64,000 nucleotides of DNA from Planctomycetes bacterium B3_Pla (GTDB taxonomy: Bacteria > Planctomycetota > Phycisphaerae > Sedimentisphaerales > Anaerobacaceae), in NCBI GenBank assembly GCA_005223045.1, contig NJBM01000015.1, forward strand, positions 62,001 through 126,000. Direction: 5' to 3'. The position numbers were made by a program, and so were the translations under genes. Below are positions 43,403 through 52,478 of this stretch, one piece after another (position 1 is the stretch's first letter; each line of letters starts with the position of its first letter). The notes below the pieces were generated by a model. It was not told the origin of the DNA. It saw only the letters and a program-made list of their open reading frames with translations, and ran no database searches.

Positions 43403-45954
43403 TTCCATTGTCCCGAAAGAGCTAACGCAGCCTTGTCATAATCTTTCTCCTGGCTATAAGCTGCCGCCAGCATTTTTAGAATTTCCTGCTTTGTCCGGGC
43501 AGAGACGTTCAAATTCAGCAACTGAAGGCAAACCGAGATGGCTTGCGAGCTTCGCCCCAGCTTTAGACATACCTCAGCCAGCTCCAGCGCGGTTCTCTGC
43601 GCCAAGAGGCCGGGTTCAACGACGACGAGTATTTCACTCAAACTACTGCGGGCATCCTGCAAATTGCCTTTGGCTATGTGGCACTGGGCCAGCTCAAAGG
43701 ATATTTTCGTGCTTAACTGCGAGTCCGAAACATATTCCGCCCTGTCACGCAGAAAAACAATAGCTGTGTCGGCCAATCCCAGCAGCCGATAGACTCTGCT
43801 CCTGAGCAGCAGTATTTCAACGGATTGTTCCTGCGACAACGCGACCGAATTTGCATTCTCGAGCGTCTCAAGCGCCTCGACTAAATGGTCCTGTTCTATA
43901 TGGCCTTTCACCAGCGCTATGATTGCCTCAATATACTGCTGCCTCGAGTTTTGTTCCACCAGCGCGTATCGAAACGCATCGCAGGCCTGCTGGTATTGGC
44001 CTAACGCCAGATTCGTCTGACCCAGCAGAAAATACGCCGAATACAAATTGCTGTTTTCATCCTCTCCGGCTAAGTTGATGTACCGCGTAAGCCATTCTAC
44101 AGTATCTTCATACGACTTTGTTTTGTAGAAGCATCCGGCAGCTCCAATGGCAGAGGCGGTTTTGGATTCCAGAGACAGTCCGAAATTGTAAACCCTCCGG
44201 TACAGCAGCGCCGCGTCAGCATAGAGCTCCGCATCCATTGTTGCATCTGCAAGACTCAGGTAGGCCTGTCCGTAAATGTCGCTGTCATGATGCCGCTCAA
44301 CAAGCTGTTTCAAATCCTCTCGGGCGCCGTGATAGTCACGCAAGCTCGCTTTCACTTTGCTCGATTGCAACAAAGCGAACGCCGCCAGTTGCATCTGCGA
44401 GAATCGGTTGGCCACCAGTTTGTATTCCGCAACCGCCTCAGTGGGCAGTCCTATCTGAGATTGCAGGAGCCCCATCACGAAGTGGGCGTTGGCGAGCCGT
44501 TTATCGCTGTAAAACGTCAGCACGAATTTTTGCCAGAGCGAAATAGCCTGCTGACTGAGAAAAGATATCTGCTCGCGCAGGGATGAATACTCGGTCGGGT
44601 CAAAAATAGTCACTTTCTGTGTGCCGGGATTGTTTTCCGGCCGCGCCAGCAGGCCGGCGCAGCCGGCTGCAATCAGGACAACCTGCTGTGATGTCGCCGC
44701 CGGCAGATACAAGCAGACCGGCCTTTCTCGGATGGCGCTTTCTCCCGAATTCGGTGAAGCTGCACCCTCTAAAGACCAGTGGACATCCAGTTCTGCGCCG
44801 GCCGCAAACTTCGCCATTAACTCCTCAACCGGCGCACCATAAGAGGTCACAGACCAGCGAGGCGGGCCACTTTGATGCTCGAGTCTTCGAATCCTGGGAT
44901 CGAGCAAGCCCCTGCCCAGATGCTCTGAGCCGGAGTTCAGGAATCTGCGCAATTCCGCCTCATTCAAGCTGCTAAAGTGATCCAGGAACGCAGTCGGGTT
45001 GCTCCATAAATCATCAGGGAGATCGGAATCGGCGTTGCTGAGCGAAAGGATATGACGCGTGAGGCATTCGGCGGCCAAAAAGTGACAATCGCATTCGAAT
45101 GACAATGCCCAATCGTCGTCGAAATCCACAGCTTTGATCAGGGCGATCGTGTTATAAACTCGAGTTCGGGCCCTCAAGTATCGTTTTCTCTGTATTTCAA
45201 GCAGGCAAAGATGGTAATTGGCCACTGTTCGCACTGCCGGGGAGCGACTCTGAGAGATCGTCATCAACAGACGGCTTGCCTGCTCGAAATCGGCCACTTG
45301 TTTCGAACACACGGCCATTCTCAACTGAAGAAAATCCCTGAGCATCTCCTCACTCGCCGGCATAGCTTGACGAAGCTGGTCATAGGCGGCATACGCTTCT
45401 TTGTAGTTCTTTTGCAGATAAAAGTCTCGGGCGACCTTCAAAGATAGTGATCTCGTTGGTGGAGGCACAGGATCCGGCCCCCGGACCTGCTCTTGCACAA
45501 CCTGCACCGGTTCGGTCACCGCCGGCCCGGAAACGGGTGTTTGCCGGACATTCGGCGCGGCCCCGTCGGCCGATGTTGAACTCCGGTCGGCTACGGGAGC
45601 CGAAGGGCCTTTCAACAACTCATACACGAGCATCAATATGACAGCGATAATACTGATAATAAGTACCTTTTGAATCAACGAAAAACGCTTCTGCCCGACA
45701 AACTGCTCGGCCTTGGTATCCGGGTCGGACTCCAGGAGCTCATAAAAATCATCGTCGCCGGCGAACACGTCATGCTCTGAGAGTTGGCTGTGGCCCGCCA
45801 AAACCGAAAGAAGATCGCCCCCGGCGACGTTCTCGCCGACATCACCTGAGAACACTCCGTCCGACTGCGGTTCGGAACTGCTCTGATCGAAAGCGTTTTT
45901 TTGCTCGTCCGTCGCCATAGCTTCCAACTTCGCCCAGGATTCGGACCTGTCCAT
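43399..45954 (-). CDS. Large membrane-anchored TPR protein, first gene of leftward flagellar operon
   Basis: A protein of about 851 residues. ATG 45954 lies downstream of the transcript start predicted from the sigma-54 site at 46009-46024, whereas the more upstream frame start at 46008 does not; ATG 45918 is a further option. A membrane helix (VLIISIIAVILMLVYELL) sits near residue 110, so a long cytoplasmic head precedes a large extracytoplasmic part full of TPR repeats (FYLQKNYKEAYAAYDQLRQA, ALGQYQQACDAFRYALVEQN). The topology suggests a scaffold across the inner membrane. The specific function is unknown. Confidence 0.8.
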   Translation of the reverse strand: MDRSESWAKLEAMATDEQKNAFDQSSSEPQSDGVFSGDVGENVAGGDLLSVLAGHSQLSEHDVFAGDDDFYELLESDPDTKAEQFVGQKRFSLIQKVLIISIIAVILMLVYELLKGPSAPVADRSSTSADGAAPNVRQTPVSGPAVTEPVQVVQEQVRGPDPVPPPTRSLSLKVARDFYLQKNYKEAYAAYDQLRQAMPASEEMLRDFLQLRMAVCSKQVADFEQASRLLMTISQSRSPAVRTVANYHLCLLEIQRKRYLRARTRVYNTIALIKAVDFDDDWALSFECDCHFLAAECLTRHILSLSNADSDLPDDLWSNPTAFLDHFSSLNEAELRRFLNSGSEHLGRGLLDPRIRRLEHQSGPPRWSVTSYGAPVEELMAKFAAGAELDVHWSLEGAASPNSGESAIRERPVCLYLPAATSQQVVLIAAGCAGLLARPENNPGTQKVTIFDPTEYSSLREQISFLSQQAISLWQKFVLTFYSDKRLANAHFVMGLLQSQIGLPTEAVAEYKLVANRFSQMQLAAFALLQSSKVKASLRDYHGAREDLKQLVERHHDSDIYGQAYLSLADATMDAELYADAALLYRRVYNFGLSLESKTASAIGAAGCFYKTKSYEDTVEWLTRYINLAGEDENSNLYSAYFLLGQTNLALGQYQQACDAFRYALVEQNSRQQYIEAIIALVKGHIEQDHLVEALETLENANSVALSQEQSVEILLLRSRVYRLLGLADTAIVFLRDRAEYVSDSQLSTKISFELAQCHIAKGNLQDARSSLSEILVVVEPGLLAQRTALELAEVCLKLGRSSQAISVCLQLLNLNVSARTKQEILKMLAAAYSQEKDYDKAALALSGQWK

Positions 45955-46008
45955 TGTGGCCGGTCCGGATATGTGAGGGCATATTTCACAACATCTTATC
46001 AAGACCAT

Positions 46009-46024
46009 AGCAATAATTGTGCCA
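46009..46024 (-). promoter_or_regulatory. Sigma-54 (-24/-12) promoter of the leftward flagellar operon
   Basis: On the minus strand the sequence is TGGCACAATTATTGCT: TGGCAC, five bases, TTGCT, an exact fit to the -24/-12 consensus spacing. It is 55 bases upstream of the TPR gene start at 45954, in the intergenic gap before that gene. It supports sigma-54 control of an operon that itself encodes a sigma-54 activator. Confidence 0.85.
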
Positions 46025-46181
46025 GAATTGGGCGCGTGCGGCAGGTTGGGTGTGTTTTGGAACTGTCGGCCTGTAAATCCGGTCTATTGTGTCAGGTGGC
46101 TTGATTTGGACTGTAGAGTAATGTCAGGATTCTATACAAACCGATAGATTTTCCGACAGACGGTATGGAGCTAAAGCTCGG

Positions 46182-47657
46182 TCAGCACGAGGCGGCTTCC
46201 GGGACAGATGAGACCAAAATGTCGGCCGGGCGGTCTTTTGCGGCGGCCGACTCCTTCTCGATATTGTACTGCTTTACCTTGGCATAGAGAGTGGCTCTGG
46301 TTATGCCGAGCAGAGCGGCGGCCCGCGTCTTTTGCCAGCCGGTTTCCTTCAAAGCCCGCGAAATCAGCTCACGCTCAGCTTTTGCCAATGAGAAGCCTTT
46401 GATCAGGCCCGCGGTCGGACTTTTCGAGGCCTCAGCGCATTCGGTAGGATCAATTACTATACCGCTCAATCCGATCTTGTCCGACGTCTCCAGCAGGATC
46501 GCCCTTTCGATCACGTTACGAAGCTCGCGAACGTTGCCGGGCCAATCGTGCCTCTCCAGGTTCTCAACCGCCAGCTTAGTCAGGGATGTCACCTTATTAC
46601 GCTTCTCCGGACAGATAGTCGAGGTCTTTAGAAAGTACTCGGCCAGGAGCTTGATGTCGTCTCTTCGCTCCGAGGACCTGAGAGGTGCAAGAACAATAGG
46701 GCCAATGTTCAGGCGGTAATAAAGATCGCGTCGAAACCGATTGGCCTCAACTTCATTTTTGAGATTACGATTGCTCGAAGCGAGTATCGTGGCGTTGCAC
46801 GCGATATTCCTGGTGCCCCCTACTTTTCTGAAATTCCTCTCCTGCAACACCCGCAACAGCTTCGCCTGCAGGTCCACCGGCATCTCGGAAATCTCATCCA
46901 GCAAAATCGTGCCGGAGCCGGCCAACTCCAAAAGCCCCGTCTTATCGCGGTCCGCCCCCGTAAAAGCGCCTCTGACATGACCAAAGAGTTCGCTTTCCAA
47001 TAGAGTAGCCGTCAATGCGGCACAATTTACCGCTACAAACTGCTCGTTCGGATGCCTTAGCGTGTGGACCGCCTTAGCGACCAATTCTTTGCCCGTGCCT
47101 GTTTCCCCGACTATCAAAATAGGATTGCATCTACTGCCAGCCACAAGCTTTGTCATCTTGAGAGCATTGAGAGTCGCGCTGCTCTTGCCCACCATAGATA
47201 CGGCGCCGGCCAGATTCTCGGCAAAGAACCGGTCTGCATCTTCTTCGCGACCCAATCCCGACTGTATCTGCCCTTCTCCGGAGTTCCAACCGGCCATCCC
47301 GGATTTGCTTTCTATGCCGTCGATAATTCGCTCCATCTGGTCGTAATCTTGACTGCCCCGCAAATAGCCGTGAACTCCCGCCTGTGAGAGTTCCGCAGAT
47401 AAGCCACTGTCAACATCGTCGCTGCCAACTACTACAACGGGAATATCCGCGACATTCTTATCGGCCCCTTTGAGAAATTTACGGATGTTACTCGGATTAG
47501 TTTGATGGTCGCAAAGAATCATGTCAGGATTGACCGTTTGAACGATCTGGAGTGCGTCAGCCAGGTCGTCCGCCCCAAAAACTTCCCGCCCATACCTTTG
47601 GGCCAATCGTAGAACTCTGGGGTCCTTACTCACTACTACAAGCCGGTGCAAATTCAT
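46182..47657 (-). CDS. Sigma-54-dependent activator with degenerate receiver (FleQ-like)
   Basis: A 491-residue protein with receiver-like, AAA+ and Fis-HTH domains. The receiver-like domain has lost key sites: the acidic pair is reduced to VVSKDPR and the conserved Lys is replaced (GYLRGS), although an Asp remains at MILCDHQT. The AAA+ domain is intact ([42 protein letters not shown]). The HTH is [21 protein letters not shown] phosphorylation-independent master regulator like FleQ is a reasonable reading. GGGGAAGG precedes the ATG. It lies alone between the two sigma-54-driven flagellar operons. Confidence 0.88.
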   Translation of the reverse strand: MNLHRLVVVSKDPRVLRLAQRYGREVFGADDLADALQIVQTVNPDMILCDHQTNPSNIRKFLKGADKNVADIPVVVVGSDDVDSGLSAELSQAGVHGYLRGSQDYDQMERIIDGIESKSGMAGWNSGEGQIQSGLGREEDADRFFAENLAGAVSMVGKSSATLNALKMTKLVAGSRCNPILIVGETGTGKELVAKAVHTLRHPNEQFVAVNCAALTATLLESELFGHVRGAFTGADRDKTGLLELAGSGTILLDEISEMPVDLQAKLLRVLQERNFRKVGGTRNIACNATILASSNRNLKNEVEANRFRRDLYYRLNIGPIVLAPLRSSERRDDIKLLAEYFLKTSTICPEKRNKVTSLTKLAVENLERHDWPGNVRELRNVIERAILLETSDKIGLSGIVIDPTECAEASKSPTAGLIKGFSLAKAERELISRALKETGWQKTRAAALLGITRATLYAKVKQYNIEKESAAAKDRPADILVSSVPEAASC

Positions 47658-48118
47658 CCTTCCCCAAGATCAATAAACGTCATATCGGATCCCGTTGTTT
47701 TACATCATTAAGGGTATTGCAATCTCTGTTGATTTAAGTAACAAACCCAAAGGCATAAATCGACAGACGGCCGGTGACAACTTTAATCTTTTTATGGGAC
47801 GGGCCAATAATGTCACCAGTTCCATTTGCCCTCGTGACGCACTAAAACTGCGGTGTAATTTTATAGGACATTCCGTACCTGTCCGCTGCAGAACTCTCCT
47901 TAGCAGGCGCCGGACTACAGAGCAGAATTCGCAATCCGGCAAACGCTTTCTTATGGGACGTCCGGATCCAACGCAGTTGAGCCGAGATAAAAAGCACCGG
48001 TTTTCGATTCAATCGCCACGGTAAAGCGGCAAAATTCTCCGGAATACCGGAAAATTTTTCCGCCCACAAAATTATCGCAAGAACCTGTCACCCCTTTCTA
48101 TTCAATTCTCACACATTC

Positions 48119-48128
48119 CTAACGTTAG
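48119..48128. promoter_or_regulatory. CTAACGTTAG palindrome upstream of the flgD promoter
   Basis: A perfect 10-base palindrome 47 bases before the -24 element. Activators of the sigma-54 class bind upstream sites with dyad symmetry, so this is a candidate enhancer half, but a 10-mer palindrome is not rare. Confidence 0.25.
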
Positions 48129-48174
48129 TTGAGATAACAGGTTGTGCGTTACAGAACCGGCGGCGACAGTGATG

Positions 48175-48190
48175 TGGCACAACAATTGCT
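48175..48190 (+). promoter_or_regulatory. Sigma-54 (-24/-12) promoter of the flgD operon
   Basis: TGGCACAACAATTGCT: TGGCAC, five bases, TTGCT, an exact consensus match. The predicted transcript starts near 48200, about 115 bases upstream of flgD. Together with the opposite-strand site at 46009-46024 it frames the FleQ-like activator gene. Confidence 0.88.
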
Positions 48191-48314
48191 TCGTTCGCTA
48201 AGTTGCCCGTACGGCTGCGGAGTTCTATTCCCGGCCGAGAACGGGGGATTTCGGAAAATAGTTTTGTTTTGGTTATTGGACTTTGAGACAGAAGGAATTT
48301 AAGGAAGAAGAATC

Positions 48315-48698
48315 ATGGCTTCGGTTTCAGAAATAAACTCGGCAAGCAACATCCAGATGGATTATATGAAGCTGCTGGTAACAGAGCTGCAAAACCAGAA
48401 TCCGCTGGAACCATTGGACAACAATCAGATGGCCGCCCAACTTGCACAGTTTTCACAACTGCAGCAGATCGAATCAATGAACTCAAGTTTCGCGAGTGTT
48501 CTCGCCGTCACCGAGCTTAGCTACGCCAGTTCGTTGATAGGCAAAGAGGTTTCATTCATGTCGGAAACATCAGCGGGCGACGAAACGGTCACGAACGGCA
48601 TAGTCGAGGAAGTCATCAATAACGGCGATGGAAAGATCACCCTGTCTGTGGGGAATCAGACTCTGGCCCTGGAAGACGTAATGTCCGTCAAGGACTAA
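48315..48698 (+). CDS. flgD: Flagellar hook-cap / hook assembly protein FlgD (short form)
   Basis: A 127-residue protein, the short type without the long C-terminal domain of enteric FlgD. The N-terminal motif MDYMKLLVTELQNQNPLEPL is diagnostic and is followed by NNQMAAQLAQFSQLQQIESM. FlgD caps the growing hook and is needed for polymerisation of FlgE. The start is preceded by GGAAGAAGA. It is the first gene after the sigma-54 promoter, and flgE follows. Confidence 0.93.
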   Translation: MASVSEINSASNIQMDYMKLLVTELQNQNPLEPLDNNQMAAQLAQFSQLQQIESMNSSFASVLAVTELSYASSLIGKEVSFMSETSAGDETVTNGIVEEVINNGDGKITLSVGNQTLALEDVMSVKD

Positions 48699-48735
48699 TG
48701 TGCGGTTTCGAGTTTCGCTGCAGGGAGAAACAAGA

Positions 48736-50397
48736 ATGAGTTTCACGTCATCAGCCGGAATTACTGGGCCGCAAGCTCACCCCGAAGCGCTTGATGCCGC
48801 CGTCAACAGCCGGCCTAACGTTAATCGCACTGCGCGAAAAGCCGGGGGAGCTACCTTCTCAGACCTGCTGAATGAAACGATAAAAAAAGCATCACACCCA
48901 ACACCCGCCGTCGGCGGCGCCGGTCCTTTGCAATCAAACGGCCTCGGAATAGTCGGAATGTCCCCCAACATGTCACGAGGTAATATCATGAATACGTGTA
49001 ATCCTCTGGACCTGGCGGTGGAAGGAGAAGGCTACTTCGTATTGACAGACGGCCGGCGCGACGTTTACACGCGGGCAGGTTCGTTCGCGGTTGATGCAAA
49101 CATGAACCTGGTCGATCCAGCTACCGGCTTTCATGTCAAGCGCATCGGCTCGGAGGGTGAAATTGCCGGCTTTCAGACGCCCGCTCACAGCGAGATTCGT
49201 ATCCCGTACGACACAACGATGCCGGCAAAAGCGACATCAGAGATAGCAGTCTCCGGCAACCTAAGCGCCAACGCAGGGTTTTCCGCGCCGCAAAAACAGG
49301 TGATAACATCCGGCCTTTCTTATACTTATGACAATGGCACCGCCGCCACCGAAGCAACAAGGATCAACGAGCTCGACCAGCACAGTGGAGTGCTTACTTC
49401 GGGCACAATCAGCATCGGCGGCTACAAGCAGGACGGCACGGCAATTGACGCCGATACTACCTTTGCCGTCGATCGAAGCACTACGCTGGGAGACCTCATC
49501 AGCCACTTGAATACAAATGTCCTCGATGGCTCCACGGCCTCTCTGGCCAACGGGAGAATCCGGATAACCGATGATACAGCCGGCTACAGCAAAACCGACA
49601 TGACTCTGTCGTACTCCGGCAATAGCTCTCTGGCAACGCCGGCCTATTTCGAGATATCGATCCCGGGCGGAGAAGAATCCGGGAACATTAGTATCACGGT
49701 TTATGACTCTCAAGGAGACAAGCATGTACTCTCAGGTGCGTTTGTCCGAGCGGGCGCAGCCAACACCTGGGACATGATTCTTACCTCAATTGCCGGCAAC
49801 GCGGACAAAATAAGCATACCGAACAGGCGTATTGAAGGTATCAGCTTTGACGCCGGCAACGGTTCGTATATGGGGCTGAACGGTTCGAATTCCGCTGAAT
49901 TTGCCATAGCTTTCGCAAATGATGCCGCGAATCCGCAGACTATCCGGTTAAACCCTGGCACCCCGGGAAAGCTGGACGGTTTGACGCAATTCGCTGGAAA
50001 TTCCACTGCCGCCGCAAAGGACCAGAATGGTCATGGGGCAGGCAGACTCTCGACCGTCTCGGTAAACAATGAAGGCACGGTGGTCGGGGCGTTCTCCAAC
50101 GGTGTCAAAAGAAACATTGGGACCATCCAGGTGGCGACGTTCAAGAATTCGCCTGCTCTGGAACACGTTGGCAACGGACACTACATTCCGTCCGCCGGCT
50201 CAGGGGAGCCTGTAGCCGGGCGGGCCATGACCGGCAGCGCTGGTTCCATCCACAACGGGGCCCTGGAAAAATCAAACGCCGACGTGGCGGTTGACTTTGT
50301 AAATATGCTTCAAACTCAAAACGGATTTCAGACCAATGCCGAAACGGTCAAAACGGCCAATGAGATTTTGAAAGAGCTGACCAGCCTGATCAGATAG
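48736..50397 (+). CDS. flgE: Flagellar hook protein FlgE with divergent N-terminal rod motif
   Basis: A 553-residue protein; ATG 48736 follows GGGAGAAA. The C-terminal part is typical of hook proteins: NTCNPLDLAVEGEGYFVLTD, then RAGSFAVDANMNLVDPATGF, and a C-terminal NGALEKSNADVAVDFVNMLQ. At the N terminus, where FlgE proteins carry NNIANVNTxGFK, this one has NSRPNVNRTARKAG, flanked by otherwise alignable residues (GPQAHPEALDAA and ATFSDLLNETI). The domain that forms the inner D0 core is therefore altered. The ORF has no frameshift here. It follows flgD and precedes a PilZ gene. Confidence 0.9.
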   Translation: MSFTSSAGITGPQAHPEALDAAVNSRPNVNRTARKAGGATFSDLLNETIKKASHPTPAVGGAGPLQSNGLGIVGMSPNMSRGNIMNTCNPLDLAVEGEGYFVLTDGRRDVYTRAGSFAVDANMNLVDPATGFHVKRIGSEGEIAGFQTPAHSEIRIPYDTTMPAKATSEIAVSGNLSANAGFSAPQKQVITSGLSYTYDNGTAATEATRINELDQHSGVLTSGTISIGGYKQDGTAIDADTTFAVDRSTTLGDLISHLNTNVLDGSTASLANGRIRITDDTAGYSKTDMTLSYSGNSSLATPAYFEISIPGGEESGNISITVYDSQGDKHVLSGAFVRAGAANTWDMILTSIAGNADKISIPNRRIEGISFDAGNGSYMGLNGSNSAEFAIAFANDAANPQTIRLNPGTPGKLDGLTQFAGNSTAAAKDQNGHGAGRLSTVSVNNEGTVVGAFSNGVKRNIGTIQVATFKNSPALEHVGNGHYIPSAGSGEPVAGRAMTGSAGSIHNGALEKSNADVAVDFVNMLQTQNGFQTNAETVKTANEILKELTSLIR

Positions 50398-50415
50398 TAA
50401 CTTCGGAAATATGAG

Positions 50416-51726
50416 ATGATAACAGCACCAGCAATAATCGTGAGACTTGACGCCGTTGTTTTGGCGCTGCTCCCAATCGAGCGATGGCAGGCCCTTCGCC
50501 GGCTTGATGCCGACTTTATGGTCGAGCGCTGGTTTGTCCTGATATGTGTGGCCGCTCTGGTCATACTAACTGCTTTGCTCATTGCATCCAGCTATAATCG
50601 CACAAGAAAGGAACGAAGGATCACCAGTCAGTTGTTTACCTCGTATGCGGACAAGAGGGGCCTGAGCCGGCGTGAGCGTCAGATTCTGACGGAGGTGGCA
50701 AGAAGAGCGAAACTAAAGCGAAGTGAATCAATTTTCACTATGGCGGCCGCATTTGGCCGCGGGGCCGCCCAAATGACAGATGAAGCCCACATGCAGCAGG
50801 GAGCTGAATCGAGCAGACATCTGGGCGCCGAGTTAGCGACTTTGCGGGAAAAGCTTGGTTTCCAGAAACGAATCCCGGACTCGGCCGGCTCGGCAACGAA
50901 GCAGGCCAAGCCGAGCAGCCGGCAAATTCCCGTTGGTAGAAAGCTTCACATCAAAAGCAGCCAGGCCCTGGAGCTGGGTGACATTGAGGCTACCGTTATA
51001 AAGAGCGACGATACCGAACTTGTTGCAACATTAAGCTCGTCTTTTGAAAGTAATCCCGGCGAGTTATGCTGCGTCCATTACTATTTCGGCGCATCCGTTT
51101 GGGAGTTCGACGCTTCCGTGATTAGCTATCACGGCGGCATTTTGATTTTGAGTCACAGTGACGACGTGCGGTTTATCAATCGTCGGCGTTTCCTGCGTGT
51201 GCCGGTAAACATGCCGGCTTTTATCGCACGTTTTCCGTTCGCAAGAATCCTGCCGCCAGGTAATAGCCCCGGCGATGAGATAGGCGGCGACCTGACCAAT
51301 CTGCCCTGGAACACCTGGGGACCGCCTGAATTTGTGCCTGCGGCAGTAACTGAGCTGGCCGGCCCGGGCCTGCGTCTGGAGACCCCGCTCGAAGTAAAAG
51401 TAGGCGAAAGGGTGATGGTGATAATCAAGATAAATGAGGAACAGAATCAGGACGCGACCGCACAAGCCGCCCCGGTGCAAAACGACAAAGCAACGCCATC
51501 AAGAATAGTGGAGGACATTGGCGAAGTCAGGCACATCAAGACCGTACAAAATGGATTTTCGATAGCAGTTGAATTGACGGGGCTTAGTGACTCAAACGTC
51601 AACGAGCTGGTTCGTGCAACTAACACAGCTTCTTTGAAAGCCGGCCTCAAAACTCAGGATGTCCCGGCATCCGGCGCCGGCGAGGACAACAGGATAGCGC
51701 AAGCTTCGGAGCCTGTAACCGTATAA
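50416..51726 (+). CDS. Membrane-associated PilZ-domain protein (c-di-GMP receptor candidate)
   Basis: A 436-residue protein. One membrane helix (VLICVAALVILTALLIASSY) is near residue 45. A YcgR-like N-terminal domain precedes the PilZ domain. The PilZ RxxxR motif is visible in NRRRFLRVPVNMPA, and the second motif is approximated by ELAGPGLRLE in place of the usual D/NxSxxG. It is placed between flgE and flgF, directly in the hook-rod operon. It may sense c-di-GMP to slow the motor or control export, as YcgR does; binding is inferred from the motif. Confidence 0.75.
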   Translation: MITAPAIIVRLDAVVLALLPIERWQALRRLDADFMVERWFVLICVAALVILTALLIASSYNRTRKERRITSQLFTSYADKRGLSRRERQILTEVARRAKLKRSESIFTMAAAFGRGAAQMTDEAHMQQGAESSRHLGAELATLREKLGFQKRIPDSAGSATKQAKPSSRQIPVGRKLHIKSSQALELGDIEATVIKSDDTELVATLSSSFESNPGELCCVHYYFGASVWEFDASVISYHGGILILSHSDDVRFINRRRFLRVPVNMPAFIARFPFARILPPGNSPGDEIGGDLTNLPWNTWGPPEFVPAAVTELAGPGLRLETPLEVKVGERVMVIIKINEEQNQDATAQAAPVQNDKATPSRIVEDIGEVRHIKTVQNGFSIAVELTGLSDSNVNELVRATNTASLKAGLKTQDVPASGAGEDNRIAQASEPVTV

Positions 51727-51736
51727 GGGATTTAAA

Positions 51737-52447
51737 ATGTTGGATGTTATAGCAAGCATTAGCGCACTAACTCGGGAATTCGAGACCATTACGCACAATA
51801 TGGCGAATGCCGGCACGGTCGGATATAAGCGCAGGAGCAACGCATTTTCAAAATCCCTTGAGACGAATGGAGAATATTCGGCGGGAAATGAAGATTTGAG
51901 CTCGATGTTTGATTTTTCCCAGGGCAGCACGGTTGAAACAGGCCGGCCTCTGGATCTTGCCTTATTTGGGAAAGGTTTTTTTGCCGTAGAGACGCCCGAT
52001 GGGCCGCTTTACACCCGAAACGGCATGTTCAGCACGAATCAGAACGGCCAGATCGTGGATTCTATCGGGCGAATCGTGGCGGGTCAGTCCGGCCCAATCA
52101 CGATACCGGGCAATGTAGGCATCTCGCAACTGTACGTCGCCGGCGACGGAACCATAAGCGCCGGGTCCACAACTTTAGGGAAACTCAGGCTGGTTGATTT
52201 CGAGGGCAACGAAAACAAGCTTGTGCCAACCGGCGACAGTTCCTACCGGATGCCGGATGAGACGATAATCCCGGTTGCAGCACAACACATGGTAATCAAG
52301 CAGGGTTATCAGGAAGCATCCAACGTTAAAATCATAGAAGAATTAGTGGACATGATATTTGTGACCAGACTCTACGAAGCGAACGTGAAATCAATCACAG
52401 CCCAGCAGGAAGCCTCCAGCACTCTCATGAGCGCGGCTATGGGCTAA
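51737..52447 (+). CDS. flgF: Flagellar basal-body rod protein FlgF
   Basis: A 236-residue rod protein. It begins with LTREFETITHNMANAGTVGY, a variant of the NNIANVNTxGF rod motif. TGRPLDLALFGKGFFAVETP and YTRNGMFSTNQNGQIVDSIG are also typical of FlgF/FlgG. It is shorter than FlgG, as expected. The C terminus has the ELVDMIFVTRLYEANVKSIT helix of rod proteins. It follows the PilZ gene closely and precedes flgG. Confidence 0.9.
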   Translation: MLDVIASISALTREFETITHNMANAGTVGYKRRSNAFSKSLETNGEYSAGNEDLSSMFDFSQGSTVETGRPLDLALFGKGFFAVETPDGPLYTRNGMFSTNQNGQIVDSIGRIVAGQSGPITIPGNVGISQLYVAGDGTISAGSTTLGKLRLVDFEGNENKLVPTGDSSYRMPDETIIPVAAQHMVIKQGYQEASNVKIIEELVDMIFVTRLYEANVKSITAQQEASSTLMSAAMG

Positions 52448-52478
52448 GAAATCACCGAAATACAAGGAGAACAATAAT

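Larger units (their letters stand above)
47658..48314. other. Divergent intergenic control region
   Basis: About 660 bases between the FleQ-like gene and flgD. It carries the sigma-54 promoter at 48175-48190 and a 10-base palindrome CTAACGTTAG (48119-48128) about 47 bases upstream of it, a possible activator site. No gene was found. The promoter of the FleQ-like gene must lie toward the left side but was not recognised. Confidence 0.6.

Noticed and set aside
48736-48860. Frameshift hiding a normal rod motif in flgE
   Set aside because: The residues before and after the altered motif align in the same frame, so no shift restores the canonical string.
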